The position numbers and the translations under genes are program-made. A stretch of 37,026 bases of DNA, taken from positions 1 to 37,026 of the forward strand of contig JAIPDZ010000006.1 in NCBI GenBank assembly GCA_021737425.1, in the 5' to 3' direction. This document shows positions 26,896-34,953 of this stretch, piece after piece (the first letter of the stretch is position 1; the number at the start of each line of letters is the position of its first letter). Under the pieces are notes generated by a model that did not search any database, was not told the origin of the DNA, and saw only the letters and a program-made list of their open reading frames with translations. This DNA comes from Deltaproteobacteria bacterium (GTDB taxonomy: Bacteria; Desulfobacterota; DSM-4660; Desulfatiglandales; Desulfatiglandaceae).

Positions 26896-27774
26896 TTACA
26901 CCCTTTCTATCTCTACCAGTCCGAACAGTCCGTAGGGCTTCACCATGAGGATAAAGATGAGGACAATATAGGGAATAATCTCCCTCAGCGAGGTGGAAAT
27001 ATACCCGCCGGTAAAGCTCTCCAAGAGTCCGATGATGATGCCCCCGAGTATGGCGCCGCCGATACTGTCCAGTCCGCCTAAGATCACCACCGGAAATACC
27101 TTGAGCCCTATGGAACTCAACTCGTGTACGTTGATCCCGTTGATAATCCCCAGTACGATGCCGCTGATGGCGCAGACCAGTCCTGCAATGGCCCAGGACA
27201 GGGCAAACACCCGCCGCACATGGACCCCGAGGGAAAGGGCCGCGGGCTGATTGTCAGCCACGGACCTCATATAGATCCCCTGGGATGAATACTTGAAAAA
27301 GAGACCGAACAGAATCAGAAAGAGGATACCGATGATGAAGGCCGCCACATACACGGAAGGGATGTTAATGGCCCCCCATTGGATGGTGAGCGCTTCCGGC
27401 AGAAAATCCGGGTAATCGTGGATGTCCCCGCCGAAGATAAACAGCAGCAGCCCCCTGAACATGAGGGCCAGCCCCAGGGTCAGCATAATCACCTGAATCA
27501 GGGCCTCCCCGATGAGGGGACGGAGAAAGAATTTCTCCAAAATGAACCCCAAGGTGAAACTGCCGATCATGGTAAACACAAAGGCCAGAAGGATGGGAAG
27601 CCCGGCCCACGCGGAAAGGGCCAGAAATATAAAGGCCCCGATGGCCATCAGTTCGCCGTGGGCGAAGTTGAGCACGCTGCTGGACTTAAAGATCATAACA
27701 AAGCCCAAGGCCGAAAGCGCATACAAAAATCCCAATGACAGGCCGTTTACGAGAAGCTGAAGAAAGAATTCCAT
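26896..27774 (-). CDS. livH: Branched-chain-type ABC transporter permease LivH
   Basis: Inner-membrane permease of the HAAT importer. The 292-residue protein has about eight hydrophobic segments, with the conserved LGFVMIFKSSSVLNFAHGEL start, the cytoplasmic loop RSVADNQPAALSLGVHVRR, and VILGGLDSIGGAILGGI before the last helices. Length matches E. coli LivH. It follows the acyl-CoA ligase gene by 20 bases. The substrate specificity sits in the binding protein, not here. Confidence 0.93.
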   Translation of the reverse strand: MEFFLQLLVNGLSLGFLYALSALGFVMIFKSSSVLNFAHGELMAIGAFIFLALSAWAGLPILLAFVFTMIGSFTLGFILEKFFLRPLIGEALIQVIMLTLGLALMFRGLLLFIFGGDIHDYPDFLPEALTIQWGAINIPSVYVAAFIIGILFLILFGLFFKYSSQGIYMRSVADNQPAALSLGVHVRRVFALSWAIAGLVCAISGIVLGIINGINVHELSSIGLKVFPVVILGGLDSIGGAILGGIIIGLLESFTGGYISTSLREIIPYIVLIFILMVKPYGLFGLVEIERV

Positions 27775-27794
27775 ATCAGGTCCATCCCCCGTGC

Positions 27795-29744
27795 CTACAC
27801 GGTCAGTATCTTGACCGTGGTCTCTATGGTTCCCACTGTGCCGTCCCTATAGCGCACCTGGCCCTTGATGGGCAGTTCGGTCTTATCCGCGTACATGGCA
27901 TCGATCAGTTTTTTGTATTCCTCAAACACAAACTTCCGCCGCACCTTTCCGGTCCGGGTCAGTTCCTCATCGTCCGCATCGAGGAGTTTATACAATAAAA
28001 TAATCTTGACCAGTTTCATGGGATCGGGCAGCTGGTTGTTCACCTCGGCCACTTCCCCGCGGATCAATTCCTCCACGGCCGGCTGCTGGGAGAGGTCGGT
28101 GTAGGTGGTATAGGGTATTTTTCTGTCTTCCGCCCAGTTCCCCACGTTTCCGAAATCAATGTTGACGAATGCAGTGAGATAGGGCTGGCCCTCTCCCCAT
28201 ATGACGGCTTCCTTGATATACGGGCTGAATTTAAGCCGGGTCTCAATGAAATCCGGTGAAAAGGCCTCTCCCTCCACGGTCCGCATGATGTCCTGTTTTC
28301 TACCGATGATCAACAAATGGCCGTCTTCATCGAAATAGGCGGCGTCGCCGGTGTAAAACCATCCGTCTTTCAGGGCCTCGGCCGTGGCCTCCGGGTCCTC
28401 GTAATACCCCACAAAGTTGGACTTGCTCTTGACCAGCACTTCCTGGTCTTCCATGATCCTCACCTCGGTACCCGGGAGCGCCTTGCCTACCGTTTCGGGC
28501 TTTACCTCATGGTCGGGTTGGACCTGGAATATACCGCAGGTCTCGGTCAGGCCATAGCATTGCTTCAGATTCAGGCCGTTGGCCCTGAAAAACTTGATCA
28601 CATCCGGACTGATGGGGTGCCCCCCGGTGTAGGCGACACGAAAATTGAGACATCCCACCCGATCCAGAAGGGGTCGGGCCACGAGCCGATGGGAAATCCA
28701 CCGCCAGGATTTCAGCTTTGAAGGGATCGGCTTCCCTTCCGATTCCAGCTCCACCACTTCTCTTCCCACTCGCTGGGCAAAATTATACAGCCCCCGTTTG
28801 ATAAAACCGGCATCGGCTATTTTGACCCGGATCTTGGACGCCAAATCCTCCCAGAACCGGGATGAACTGATCATGACCGTGGGACCGATGTCCCTGAAAT
28901 CCTCGGTGGCCGTTTCAAAGGTCTCAGGGAAATTCATGACCAGCCCGCCGCACAGGGTCACCCCCGCCCCCCACATCTGATCCACAATCCAGGCCGTGGG
29001 GGTAATGGAAATCCAGTTGTCTTCAATGCCGATGGGCGCGGTCTGGATCCATTTGGCGGCCATATCCGTAAGGTTCATGTGGGCCAGCATGACCAGCTTC
29101 GGGACCCCGGTGGTCCCGGAGGTCATGAGCATCAGGGCCACATCCTCGGGATTGCCTTCCCACAATTCCTTGATAAAGAGTTCGGGCTCCTCCTTGTCCA
29201 ACTCCTCTCCCAGCTCCAGCAACTGGCTGAAGCTGATCAGCCACGGGTCATCTCCGTATGTGCGCATGCCCGTGGGATCGATATAGATGATATGCCGGGT
29301 ATACTGCAGCTCTTCTCTTACAGCGAGGAGCTTGTCCACCTGTTCCTGATCCTGGGCAAATACGTACGCGGCCTGAATACGACCCAACCCCCCGGCCAGT
29401 TCCTTGGCCACGGCCGACGTAAACAGGGTGAGGGTTACCGCCCCCACGGACTGGGCCCCCAACTGGGCGAAAAGCCATTCAGGATCGTTGTCCACGATCA
29501 TCCCCACGTTTTCGCCCCGTTTCAGACCAAGGGACACCAGGCCCAGGGCCACCAGTTTGGTATACCGGAGATAATCCTTCCAGGTGTAATTGTGCCATAT
29601 CCCGTAGGACTTTTCCCGAATGGCGATTTTGTCATCCTTAAATTTCTCCGCCTGCCTGGATAGGACCTGAGGCAGGGTGAATTCTCCTAAGGAATCCAAA
29701 CTCTCCTGATCTATCCGCTCAATCTTGTGGGGGGTAGCTTCCAT
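27795..29744 (-). CDS. AMP-forming acyl-CoA synthetase (long-chain type) inside the liv operon
   Basis: Adenylate-forming ligase that would convert a carboxylic acid, ATP and CoA to acyl-CoA, AMP and PPi. The 649-residue protein carries the P-loop LMTSGTTGVPK (~206-216), YGLTET in the adenylate site, WFYTGD and IGRKQDIMRT hinge region. Length and insertions resemble long-chain (FACL) ligases such as LcfA of Bacillus more than benzoate ligases, but chain length or aromatic specificity cannot be read. Its place between livG (32 bases) and livH (20 bases) couples import to activation, which would trap the substrate as a CoA ester. FadR control is possible through the adjacent divergent region. 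Confidence 0.93.
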   Translation of the reverse strand: MEATPHKIERIDQESLDSLGEFTLPQVLSRQAEKFKDDKIAIREKSYGIWHNYTWKDYLRYTKLVALGLVSLGLKRGENVGMIVDNDPEWLFAQLGAQSVGAVTLTLFTSAVAKELAGGLGRIQAAYVFAQDQEQVDKLLAVREELQYTRHIIYIDPTGMRTYGDDPWLISFSQLLELGEELDKEEPELFIKELWEGNPEDVALMLMTSGTTGVPKLVMLAHMNLTDMAAKWIQTAPIGIEDNWISITPTAWIVDQMWGAGVTLCGGLVMNFPETFETATEDFRDIGPTVMISSSRFWEDLASKIRVKIADAGFIKRGLYNFAQRVGREVVELESEGKPIPSKLKSWRWISHRLVARPLLDRVGCLNFRVAYTGGHPISPDVIKFFRANGLNLKQCYGLTETCGIFQVQPDHEVKPETVGKALPGTEVRIMEDQEVLVKSKSNFVGYYEDPEATAEALKDGWFYTGDAAYFDEDGHLLIIGRKQDIMRTVEGEAFSPDFIETRLKFSPYIKEAVIWGEGQPYLTAFVNIDFGNVGNWAEDRKIPYTTYTDLSQQPAVEELIRGEVAEVNNQLPDPMKLVKIILLYKLLDADDEELTRTGKVRRKFVFEEYKKLIDAMYADKTELPIKGQVRYRDGTVGTIETTVKILTV

Positions 29745-29776
29745 AGGCTGTCCAATGACTCGATACTTGGGCGATG

Positions 29777-30607
29777 CTATTCAATTTTTGACGTGTCCCC
29801 GAGATAGGCCTTGATGACCTGGGGATGATTCTGGACGAAATCCGGGGAACCCTCTGCGATCTTGACACCGAAATCAAACACGGCCACCCGTTTGGAAATG
29901 CTCATCACAATGGACATGTCGTGTTCCACCAGAATCATGGTCTGGTTCCAGGCCTCATTGAGTTCCATCAAAAACCGGACCATGTCTTCCTTTTCTTCCA
30001 GGGTCATACCGGCAAACGGTTCATCCAGCACCAGCAGCTTGGGCTCCAGGGCCAGGGCACGCCCCAGTTCCACGCGCTTTCGCATGCCGTACGGAAGCGA
30101 TCCCACCAGTTGGTTGCGTAAGCTCTGCATCTCCAAAAAGTCGATCAACTCTTCCAGTATCCGGCGGTGACGCACCTCTTCATCCTGGACGCTCTTCATA
30201 AAAAGGGCGGCCTTGCCCACATTATAACGGCAGTGAACATGGCGGGCCAGAAGCATATTGGAAAGCACGGTCATTCCGGGAAAGAGTTCGATGTTCTGAT
30301 AGGTGCGTCCGATCCCCTTCCGGGTCAGGTGATGGGTGGAAAGACCGGTCACCTCATCGCCGTTGAAAAAGATCTGCCCCTCCTGGGGCTTATAATACCC
30401 TGTGATACAGTTGAGCAGGCTGGTCTTTCCGGCCCCGTTGGGCCCGATTACGGCCACCAACTCACCGGTACTCACGGCGATGTCGATCTTGCTGAGGGCC
30501 GTAATGCCCCCGAACTTGAGGGTAAGGTCCTTCACTTCCAGCCCGGCCCGCCTCTCTTCGGGCCGGGCGGAACTGAAGATACTGGGATTCCCGCGAAAGG
30601 CTTTCAT
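29777..30607 (-). CDS. livG: Branched-chain-type ABC transporter ATPase LivG
   Basis: First ATPase of the importer. The 276-residue protein has Walker A GPNGAGKTS (55-63), Q-loop RTYQNIELFPGMTV, Walker B LLVLDEPFAGM and the H-switch LVEHDMSIVM. The signature is LPYGMRKRVELGRAL, in which the usual SGGQ is replaced by YGMRK, a form frequent in LivG. An N-terminal extension of ~23 residues precedes the first strand. Its start overlaps the livK stop in ATGA (30607-30604), evidence of translational coupling with the binding protein gene. Confidence 0.93.
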   Translation of the reverse strand: MKAFRGNPSIFSSARPEERRAGLEVKDLTLKFGGITALSKIDIAVSTGELVAVIGPNGAGKTSLLNCITGYYKPQEGQIFFNGDEVTGLSTHHLTRKGIGRTYQNIELFPGMTVLSNMLLARHVHCRYNVGKAALFMKSVQDEEVRHRRILEELIDFLEMQSLRNQLVGSLPYGMRKRVELGRALALEPKLLVLDEPFAGMTLEEKEDMVRFLMELNEAWNQTMILVEHDMSIVMSISKRVAVFDFGVKIAEGSPDFVQNHPQVIKAYLGDTSKIE

Positions 30608-31812
30608 TTGAGGAGGGTTACCTTCTCTTTTTTCGGGTTCCAGAACTTGGTGAGCGGCTCAAAGGTCTGGTCTTCGTTGATCTTCACAATCCTGGCCGTA
30701 AAAGAGGCGCTGTGATCGGTGTCCGTGTAGGTAATGTTGGGGACCAGGCCGCCGAAGTCTTCATTCTGGAAGGTCTCCAGGGCCACGTTGATGGCCTCGC
30801 TGTCTGTTTTTCCCAGTTTGTCGTGGGCCCTCTGGAAGGCCTTGGCCATGATGGCGCCGACGGTCACACCTTCCCAGTAGGCCGTGTCAAACTTGGAGAC
30901 GGTCCCGTACCGTTCCCACAAATCCGTCAGCAGCTTGATGCCCGGGTTATCATCCCCCGGCAGACACCCGGGAAACTGCATGTGCATCCGGTCCCGGATG
31001 AGTCCTTTTCCCCGCTTGAAAAAATCGGGATCCGTGGAGGTCCAGGTCCCGAAAAAAGGGACGTCAAACTGGACCCGGTCCGCGGACTCCAGGGCCATGA
31101 TAATGGCGGAGGGAAGACACTGCATGAAGATGTACTCAGCGCCTTTGTCTTTGAGTCTCAACAACTCCGTCTTGAGGTCGAGGCTCTTGGGCGGAAACTG
31201 TTCGACGGCCACAATGTCTATGTTATGTTTTGAGGCATATTCCTGGCTGGGGTCGTGGATGGACTTCCCATAGGCGTTATTATAGGTAAGCAGGCCCACC
31301 TTGGGCGGTGCACTCCCTTTATGGATGGCATTGATGTATCCCAGGACCGCGTAGCAGTCCATGACATAACTGCCGAAAGGGAGATAGGCATAATCCACCG
31401 GGGGTTTTAAGATCCCCTGATAAGTGGAATAATTGATGTTGGGAACCTTATATTTTTGGATAATGGGTTTGGCCATGATCCCGGACCCGGCATCCCAGGT
31501 GGCGATCATGTCCATTTTGTCTGCGGTGCAGAATTTCTTAACGTATTTGAGGGCTTCCGGAACCTTATAGGCATGGTCGACCACAGTCAAATCAATCTTG
31601 TTTCCTGAGATCCCCCCCTTCACTTCATTGATATACCGGAAGTAGTCCTGTTGGCCCTTGGCATGGAATTGACCCCATGTGGAAGCAGGCCCGGTCAGGT
31701 TAATCACAGCGCCTACCTTGATATCCTCCGCCACGGCAGCGGATGGAAGTCCCATCCCGATCATTCCTGCTGCCACCAAAGTCACCGTTGCCAAAAACAG
31801 TAATCTACGCAT
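30604..31812 (-). CDS. livK: Branched-chain-type ABC transporter substrate-binding protein LivK
   Basis: Exported type I periplasmic binding protein that sets substrate choice. The 402-residue protein has a Sec signal peptide (MRRLLFLATVTLVAAGMIGM, cleavage-like after AVA at ~28) and no lipobox Cys. The mature start, EDIKVGAVINLTGPASTWG, is the classical opening of the Peripla_BP_6 family, followed by a two-lobe arrangement. AAGGAGGAGATCC precedes the ATG. It is larger than E. coli LivK and closer to proteins of aromatic or short-chain acid uptake clusters, but ligand identity is not resolved. It is the first gene of the operon. Confidence 0.93.
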   Translation of the reverse strand: MRRLLFLATVTLVAAGMIGMGLPSAAVAEDIKVGAVINLTGPASTWGQFHAKGQQDYFRYINEVKGGISGNKIDLTVVDHAYKVPEALKYVKKFCTADKMDMIATWDAGSGIMAKPIIQKYKVPNINYSTYQGILKPPVDYAYLPFGSYVMDCYAVLGYINAIHKGSAPPKVGLLTYNNAYGKSIHDPSQEYASKHNIDIVAVEQFPPKSLDLKTELLRLKDKGAEYIFMQCLPSAIIMALESADRVQFDVPFFGTWTSTDPDFFKRGKGLIRDRMHMQFPGCLPGDDNPGIKLLTDLWERYGTVSKFDTAYWEGVTVGAIMAKAFQRAHDKLGKTDSEAINVALETFQNEDFGGLVPNITYTDTDHSASFTARIVKINEDQTFEPLTKFWNPKKEKVTLLK

Positions 31813-31913
31813 GGATCTCCTCCTTAATGGTCATGAAGTTGAATGTGTAAAACCCGGTTCACCAGGCTCCCTTAGTCAATATCCCCCCCTCTCTTTATGA
31901 GTTTTGTGTGTGC

Positions 31914-31943
31914 AATCTAAATCAAGGGGCCATTTTTTGTCAA
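31914..31943 (-). promoter_or_regulatory. Candidate sigma70-type promoter of the liv/acyl-CoA ligase operon
   Basis: On the minus strand a perfect TTGACA (31943-31938) and TAGATT (31919-31914) are 18 bases apart. Transcription would start near 31907, about 95 bases before livK. The 291-base livK-fadR spacer otherwise holds only the divergent fadR promoter and operator. Confidence 0.55.
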
Positions 31944-32035
31944 GAAGATATTTCCCAAGAACAACCCGGTTTTCCTGTTGGGCCGGCCCCTATTTCAAAG
32001 GAGGATGCGAAAGGCGGGCGGACCTCAAAAAAGCC

Positions 32036-32064
32036 TTGACACCAAGGGGACGCAATGCTATCAA
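32036..32064 (+). promoter_or_regulatory. Candidate promoter of fadR-etfBA
   Basis: Perfect TTGACA (32036-32041) and TATCAA (32059-32064) with the ideal 17-base spacing. The predicted start near 32071 falls at the left edge of the FadR-type palindrome, so repressor binding would block initiation. Confidence 0.6.
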
Positions 32065-32070
32065 TGCTAT
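32053..32070. repeat. 9-bp perfect tandem repeat (CAATGCTAT)2
   Basis: CAATGCTAT at 32053-32061 is repeated exactly at 32062-32070. It overlaps the candidate -10 box and abuts the operator. It may be a slippage product or a second protein site. Confidence 0.6.
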
Positions 32071-32087
32071 GAATGAATAATCATTCA
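32070..32087. promoter_or_regulatory. FadR-type operator
   Basis: TGAATGAATAATCATTCA is a perfect inverted repeat (7-bp arms, 8 with flanking bases) and fits every position of the B. subtilis FadR consensus TGAATGAMTANTCATTCA as I know it. It ends 16 bases before the fadR ATG and overlaps the predicted transcription start. Autoregulation of fadR-etfBA, released by acyl-CoA, is the inference; effect on the livK promoter (~130 bases away) is less certain. Confidence 0.8.
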
Positions 32088-32103
32088 TCAACGGATCAGC
32101 ACT

Positions 32104-32694
32104 ATGAGCAAACGAAAAGATAACGGCAAGTACCATCGGATCATTGCGGCGGCCACACGGGTTTTCGCCAAAAACGGATTCTATCATTCCAAGATATCGG
32201 AGATTGCCAAAGAGGCCCAGGTGGCCGACGGCACCATCTATATCTATTTTGAGAACAAGGATGACATTCTGATCTGTCTCTTTGAAGAGCAGATGAAGGC
32301 GGTTCTGGAGAATATGAACCATCAGCTCGAAGGCATGGATGATCCCTCAGAAAAATTGAAAACCTTCGCTCTCACCCACCTCGAATTGATCGAACACAAC
32401 AAAGACATGGCTGAAATCATTCAGGTGGAACTGCGCCAAAGCGGCAAGTTTATGAAGGAATACAAAAATGAGGGCTTTCTCCGCTATCTCGACATTATCG
32501 GCAATATTATTACGGAGGGCCAGCAAAAGGGCATTTTCAAGGCCCAGGTGCTGCCGGGCGTGGCCAAACGCGCCTTTTTCGGGGCACTGGACGAGGTGTC
32601 CAGATTTTGGGTATTGTCAAGCCGTAAAGAGTATGATATCAGAGTCGTTGCCGAACAGATCAGCGATTGTTTTTTGGCAGGTATACGGAATTAA
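32104..32694 (+). CDS. fadR: TetR-family fatty acid metabolism regulator FadR
   Basis: Homodimeric repressor that is expected to leave DNA on binding long-chain acyl-CoA. The 196-residue protein has an N-terminal TetR helix-turn-helix (KISEIAKEAQVADGTIYIYF, ~36-55) followed by ENKDDILICLFEEQM, which closely resembles Bacillus FadR/YsiA, and the ligand domain ends with SDCFLAGIRN. Gene order fadR-etfB-etfA with a divergent acyl-CoA ligase operon resembles the lcfA-fadR-fadB-etfB-etfA unit of B. subtilis, without fadB. A matching operator lies just upstream (32070-32087). Assignment to the FadR group rests on both protein similarity from memory and the operator. Confidence 0.88.
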   Translation: MSKRKDNGKYHRIIAAATRVFAKNGFYHSKISEIAKEAQVADGTIYIYFENKDDILICLFEEQMKAVLENMNHQLEGMDDPSEKLKTFALTHLELIEHNKDMAEIIQVELRQSGKFMKEYKNEGFLRYLDIIGNIITEGQQKGIFKAQVLPGVAKRAFFGALDEVSRFWVLSSRKEYDIRVVAEQISDCFLAGIRN

Positions 32695-32785
32695 GCGACC
32701 CGTCCCGACCGCTCAAAGGACGAGGTTTTTATGAATGCCCAATAGCCATGAAGCCAAGTAAGGTGAGAGAAAGGAGGACAGTAAA

Positions 32786-33580
32786 GTGAATATTGTAGTC
32801 TGCTTAAAACAGGTCCCGGATACGGAGACCCAGATCAAAATCGGACCGGACAACAAATCCATCGTTACAGATGACATCAAATGGGTCATCAACCCTTATG
32901 ATGAATTCGGTGTGGAAGAGGCCTTGCAGCTGAAAGAAAAATTCGGCGGGGAGGTGACCGTGGTCGGCATGGGCCCCAAAAGGGTCACCGAGTCCATTCG
33001 CACCGCCCTGGCCATGGGGGCTGACAAGGGGATATTAATCACGGACGACGCCCTGGAGGGGAGCGATTCTCTGGCCACGGCCAAGGCATTGGCCGCAGTC
33101 CTTAAGGATCTGGAATATGATCTCATTTTTACAGGCCAGCGCGGTGTGGATGACGACATGGGCGTTGTGGGTCCTGCGCTTGCTGAGCTGCTGGGGATCC
33201 CCAATCTTTCGCTGATTGTAAAAGTGGAGGCGGCCGAGGACGGAAAATCCGTCAAGGTAAACCGGCCGGTGGAAGGCGAAACCCTGGTTATTGAATCCAG
33301 CCTTCCGGCCCTCATAACCGCCCAGAAGGGATTGAATGAACCCAGGTATGCGTCGCTCCCGGGAATCATGAAGGCCAAAAAGAAGCCCTTGGAGGAAAAG
33401 ACATTGGGTGATCTGGGATTGGACGCTGCTCAATTCGGAGAAGGGGCCAGGAAGTTGAAAATACTGGAAATGACCCCGCCGCCGGAAAGAGCCGCCGGAA
33501 AAATCGTGGAGGGCGAAACCCCTCAGGAAAAGGCCGCCGAACTGGCCAAGCTGCTCCATGAAGAGGCCAAGGTCTTCTGA
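32786..33580 (+). CDS. etfB: Electron transfer flavoprotein beta subunit
   Basis: Beta subunit of the FAD/AMP-containing heterodimer that accepts electrons from acyl-CoA dehydrogenases. The 264-residue protein begins MNIVVCLKQVPDTETQIKI and contains ALAMGADKGILITDD, DLIFTGQRGVDDDMG and the recognition-loop region VEGETLVIESSLPALITAQ, all typical of EtfB. The start is GTG 32786, backed by a strong AAGGAGG at 32771-32777. It follows fadR by 91 bases and precedes etfA by 84. It is not clear from sequence whether it is a bifurcating type; no dehydrogenase gene lies next to it. Confidence 0.95.
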   Translation: MNIVVCLKQVPDTETQIKIGPDNKSIVTDDIKWVINPYDEFGVEEALQLKEKFGGEVTVVGMGPKRVTESIRTALAMGADKGILITDDALEGSDSLATAKALAAVLKDLEYDLIFTGQRGVDDDMGVVGPALAELLGIPNLSLIVKVEAAEDGKSVKVNRPVEGETLVIESSLPALITAQKGLNEPRYASLPGIMKAKKKPLEEKTLGDLGLDAAQFGEGARKLKILEMTPPPERAAGKIVEGETPQEKAAELAKLLHEEAKVF

Positions 33581-33664
33581 GAAGGTCTGTATTTCTTCAG
33601 GGTTGGCTTTTATTGAGATCATCGGAACAATACGGTTTACATCCATATACGTAAGGAGACAAAA

Positions 33665-34648
33665 ATGGCAGAGGGAGTATGGACGATTGCTGAGCAGAGA
33701 GAGGGAGAGTTCAGAAAGATCACGTATGAAATTGTCAGTGAAGGGAGACGCCTGGCTGATGCCCTGGGTCAAGAATTGACCGTGGTATTGCTTGGCTCCA
33801 ATATCAAGGACAAGGCCGCCGAACTGGGGCACTACGGGGCGGAGCATGTCCAGGTGGCTGACGATCCCAGGCTGGAAAAATGCACCACCGATGCCTATGT
33901 GTCGGTGATATCCCAACTCGTCAAGGCCAATGATCCGGCAGTGCTGCTTTTGGGCGCTTCAGTAGAGGGAAAGGACCTGTCCGCCCGACTGGCAGGCAAA
34001 CTGGATGTGGCCATGGCCCAGGACTGCACGGAATTTACCATAGAAGACGGGAATCTTGTGGCCGTCCGCCCGATTTATGCGGGCAAGGCCTATACCAAGG
34101 TGGCCTTTGAAAACAGTATGCCCCAGCTGGTCACTGCCAGGCCCAACGTCATGAGCATCGCTGAACCGGATACCTCCCGTTCAGCCCAGATCATTGATGC
34201 GGACTTCAGCCTGGATGACGGGGACCTCAAGACCAAGGTGGTGGACGTCATCCGGGATGAGAGCGGGAAGATCGACCTGACAGAGGCCGACAAGATCGTG
34301 TCCGGTGGGCGAGGCATGAAGGGACCGGAGAATTACAACATCCTGGAGGAACTGGCCGACACCATCGGGGGTACGGTGGGGGCCTCCCGTTCGGCAGTGG
34401 ATGCGGGATGGCGACCCCATTCGGACCAGGTGGGCCAAACCGGAAAGGTGGTTTCCCCGAACCTGTATGTGGCATGCGGTATTTCAGGGGCCATCCAGCA
34501 CCTGGCGGGAATGAGCACATCCAAAGTGATTGTGGCCATCAATAAGGACGAAGATGCCCCCATCTTTCAAAAGGCCGACTACGGGGTGGTGGCGGATCTG
34601 TTCGATGTGGTCCCCGCACTCACGGAAGAAGCCAAAAAACTCCAGTAG
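33665..34648 (+). CDS. etfA: Electron transfer flavoprotein alpha subunit
   Basis: FAD-binding partner of EtfB. The 327-residue protein has the N-terminal MAEGVWTIAEQREGEF, a central LLGASVEGKDLSARLAGKL segment and the C-terminal FAD domain with SGGRGMKGPENYNILEELA, GASRSAVDAGW, GQTGKVVSPNLYVACGISG and VAINKDEDAPIF, which includes the signature of the alpha subunit. Electrons would pass to the quinone pool through an ETF oxidoreductase, which is not in the window. A strong terminator follows 20 bases after the stop. Confidence 0.95.
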   Translation: MAEGVWTIAEQREGEFRKITYEIVSEGRRLADALGQELTVVLLGSNIKDKAAELGHYGAEHVQVADDPRLEKCTTDAYVSVISQLVKANDPAVLLLGASVEGKDLSARLAGKLDVAMAQDCTEFTIEDGNLVAVRPIYAGKAYTKVAFENSMPQLVTARPNVMSIAEPDTSRSAQIIDADFSLDDGDLKTKVVDVIRDESGKIDLTEADKIVSGGRGMKGPENYNILEELADTIGGTVGASRSAVDAGWRPHSDQVGQTGKVVSPNLYVACGISGAIQHLAGMSTSKVIVAINKDEDAPIFQKADYGVVADLFDVVPALTEEAKKLQ

Positions 34649-34667
34649 GCCCCGACTTTGAAGACCA

Positions 34668-34702
34668 TGGGCGCCGGGGACCCTCCCGGGCGCCCACTTT
34701 TT
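34668..34702 (+). terminator. Factor-independent terminator after etfA
   Basis: TGGGCGCC (34668-34675) pairs with GGCGCCCA (34689-34696), with further GGG/CCC pairing inside, followed by CTTTTT. Ends the fadR-etfBA transcript. Confidence 0.9.
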
Positions 34703-34735
34703 CATTAGATAACCCGCCCGGGTCCCAATATTTTA

Positions 34736-34763
34736 TTGACAAAGCCTAAAACCGCGCTACAGT
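34736..34763 (+). promoter_or_regulatory. Promoter of the tRNA-Met gene
   Basis: Perfect TTGACA (34736-34741), 16 bases, TACAGT (34758-34763). Transcription would begin near 34770, about 25 bases before the mature tRNA. Confidence 0.65.
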
Positions 34764-34795
34764 AAGATCGATCTCAGGATCTCTGAACGGTACAC

Positions 34796-34872
34796 GGCGG
34801 TGTAGCTCAGTTGGTCAGAGCATGCGGCTCATATCCGCAGAGTCACTGGTTCAAATCCAGTCACCGCCACCA
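34796..34872 (+). tRNA. tRNA-Met (CAT), elongator
   Basis: Complete 77-base cloverleaf with encoded CCA. The acceptor stem is GGCGGTG/CACCGCC with discriminator A, the D-arm GTAGCTCAGTTGGTCAGAGC, anticodon stem TGCGG/CCGCA with loop CTCATAT, and T-loop GGTTCAAATCC. The first pair is G-C, unlike the C-A mismatch of initiator tRNA. A lysidine-modified Ile-CAT tRNA has the same anticodon and cannot be fully excluded by eye. Confidence 0.93.
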
Positions 34873-34905
34873 TGAAAAAGCCCTGTGCAGGGATTGACTT
34901 TTTCA
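34873..34905. terminator. Stem-loop directly after the tRNA, terminator-like
   Basis: TGAAAAAG (34873-34880) pairs with CTTTTTCA (34898-34905), and CCCTG (34881-34885) with CAGGG (34888-34892), leaving an ATTGA bulge. The T-rich distal arm fits a terminator on + and the mirrored A-rich arm gives one on -. It starts at the base following CCA, so it may also guide 3' processing. Confidence 0.7.
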
Positions 34906-34953
34906 TTGCCGACCTTATCTTTTTTGAAAATTTCCGGATAAGAGAATCCTAAC

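Noticed and set aside
34796-34872. Initiator tRNA-fMet
   Set aside because: The acceptor stem begins with a normal G-C pair and the anticodon stem lacks the three G-C pairs next to the loop seen in initiators.
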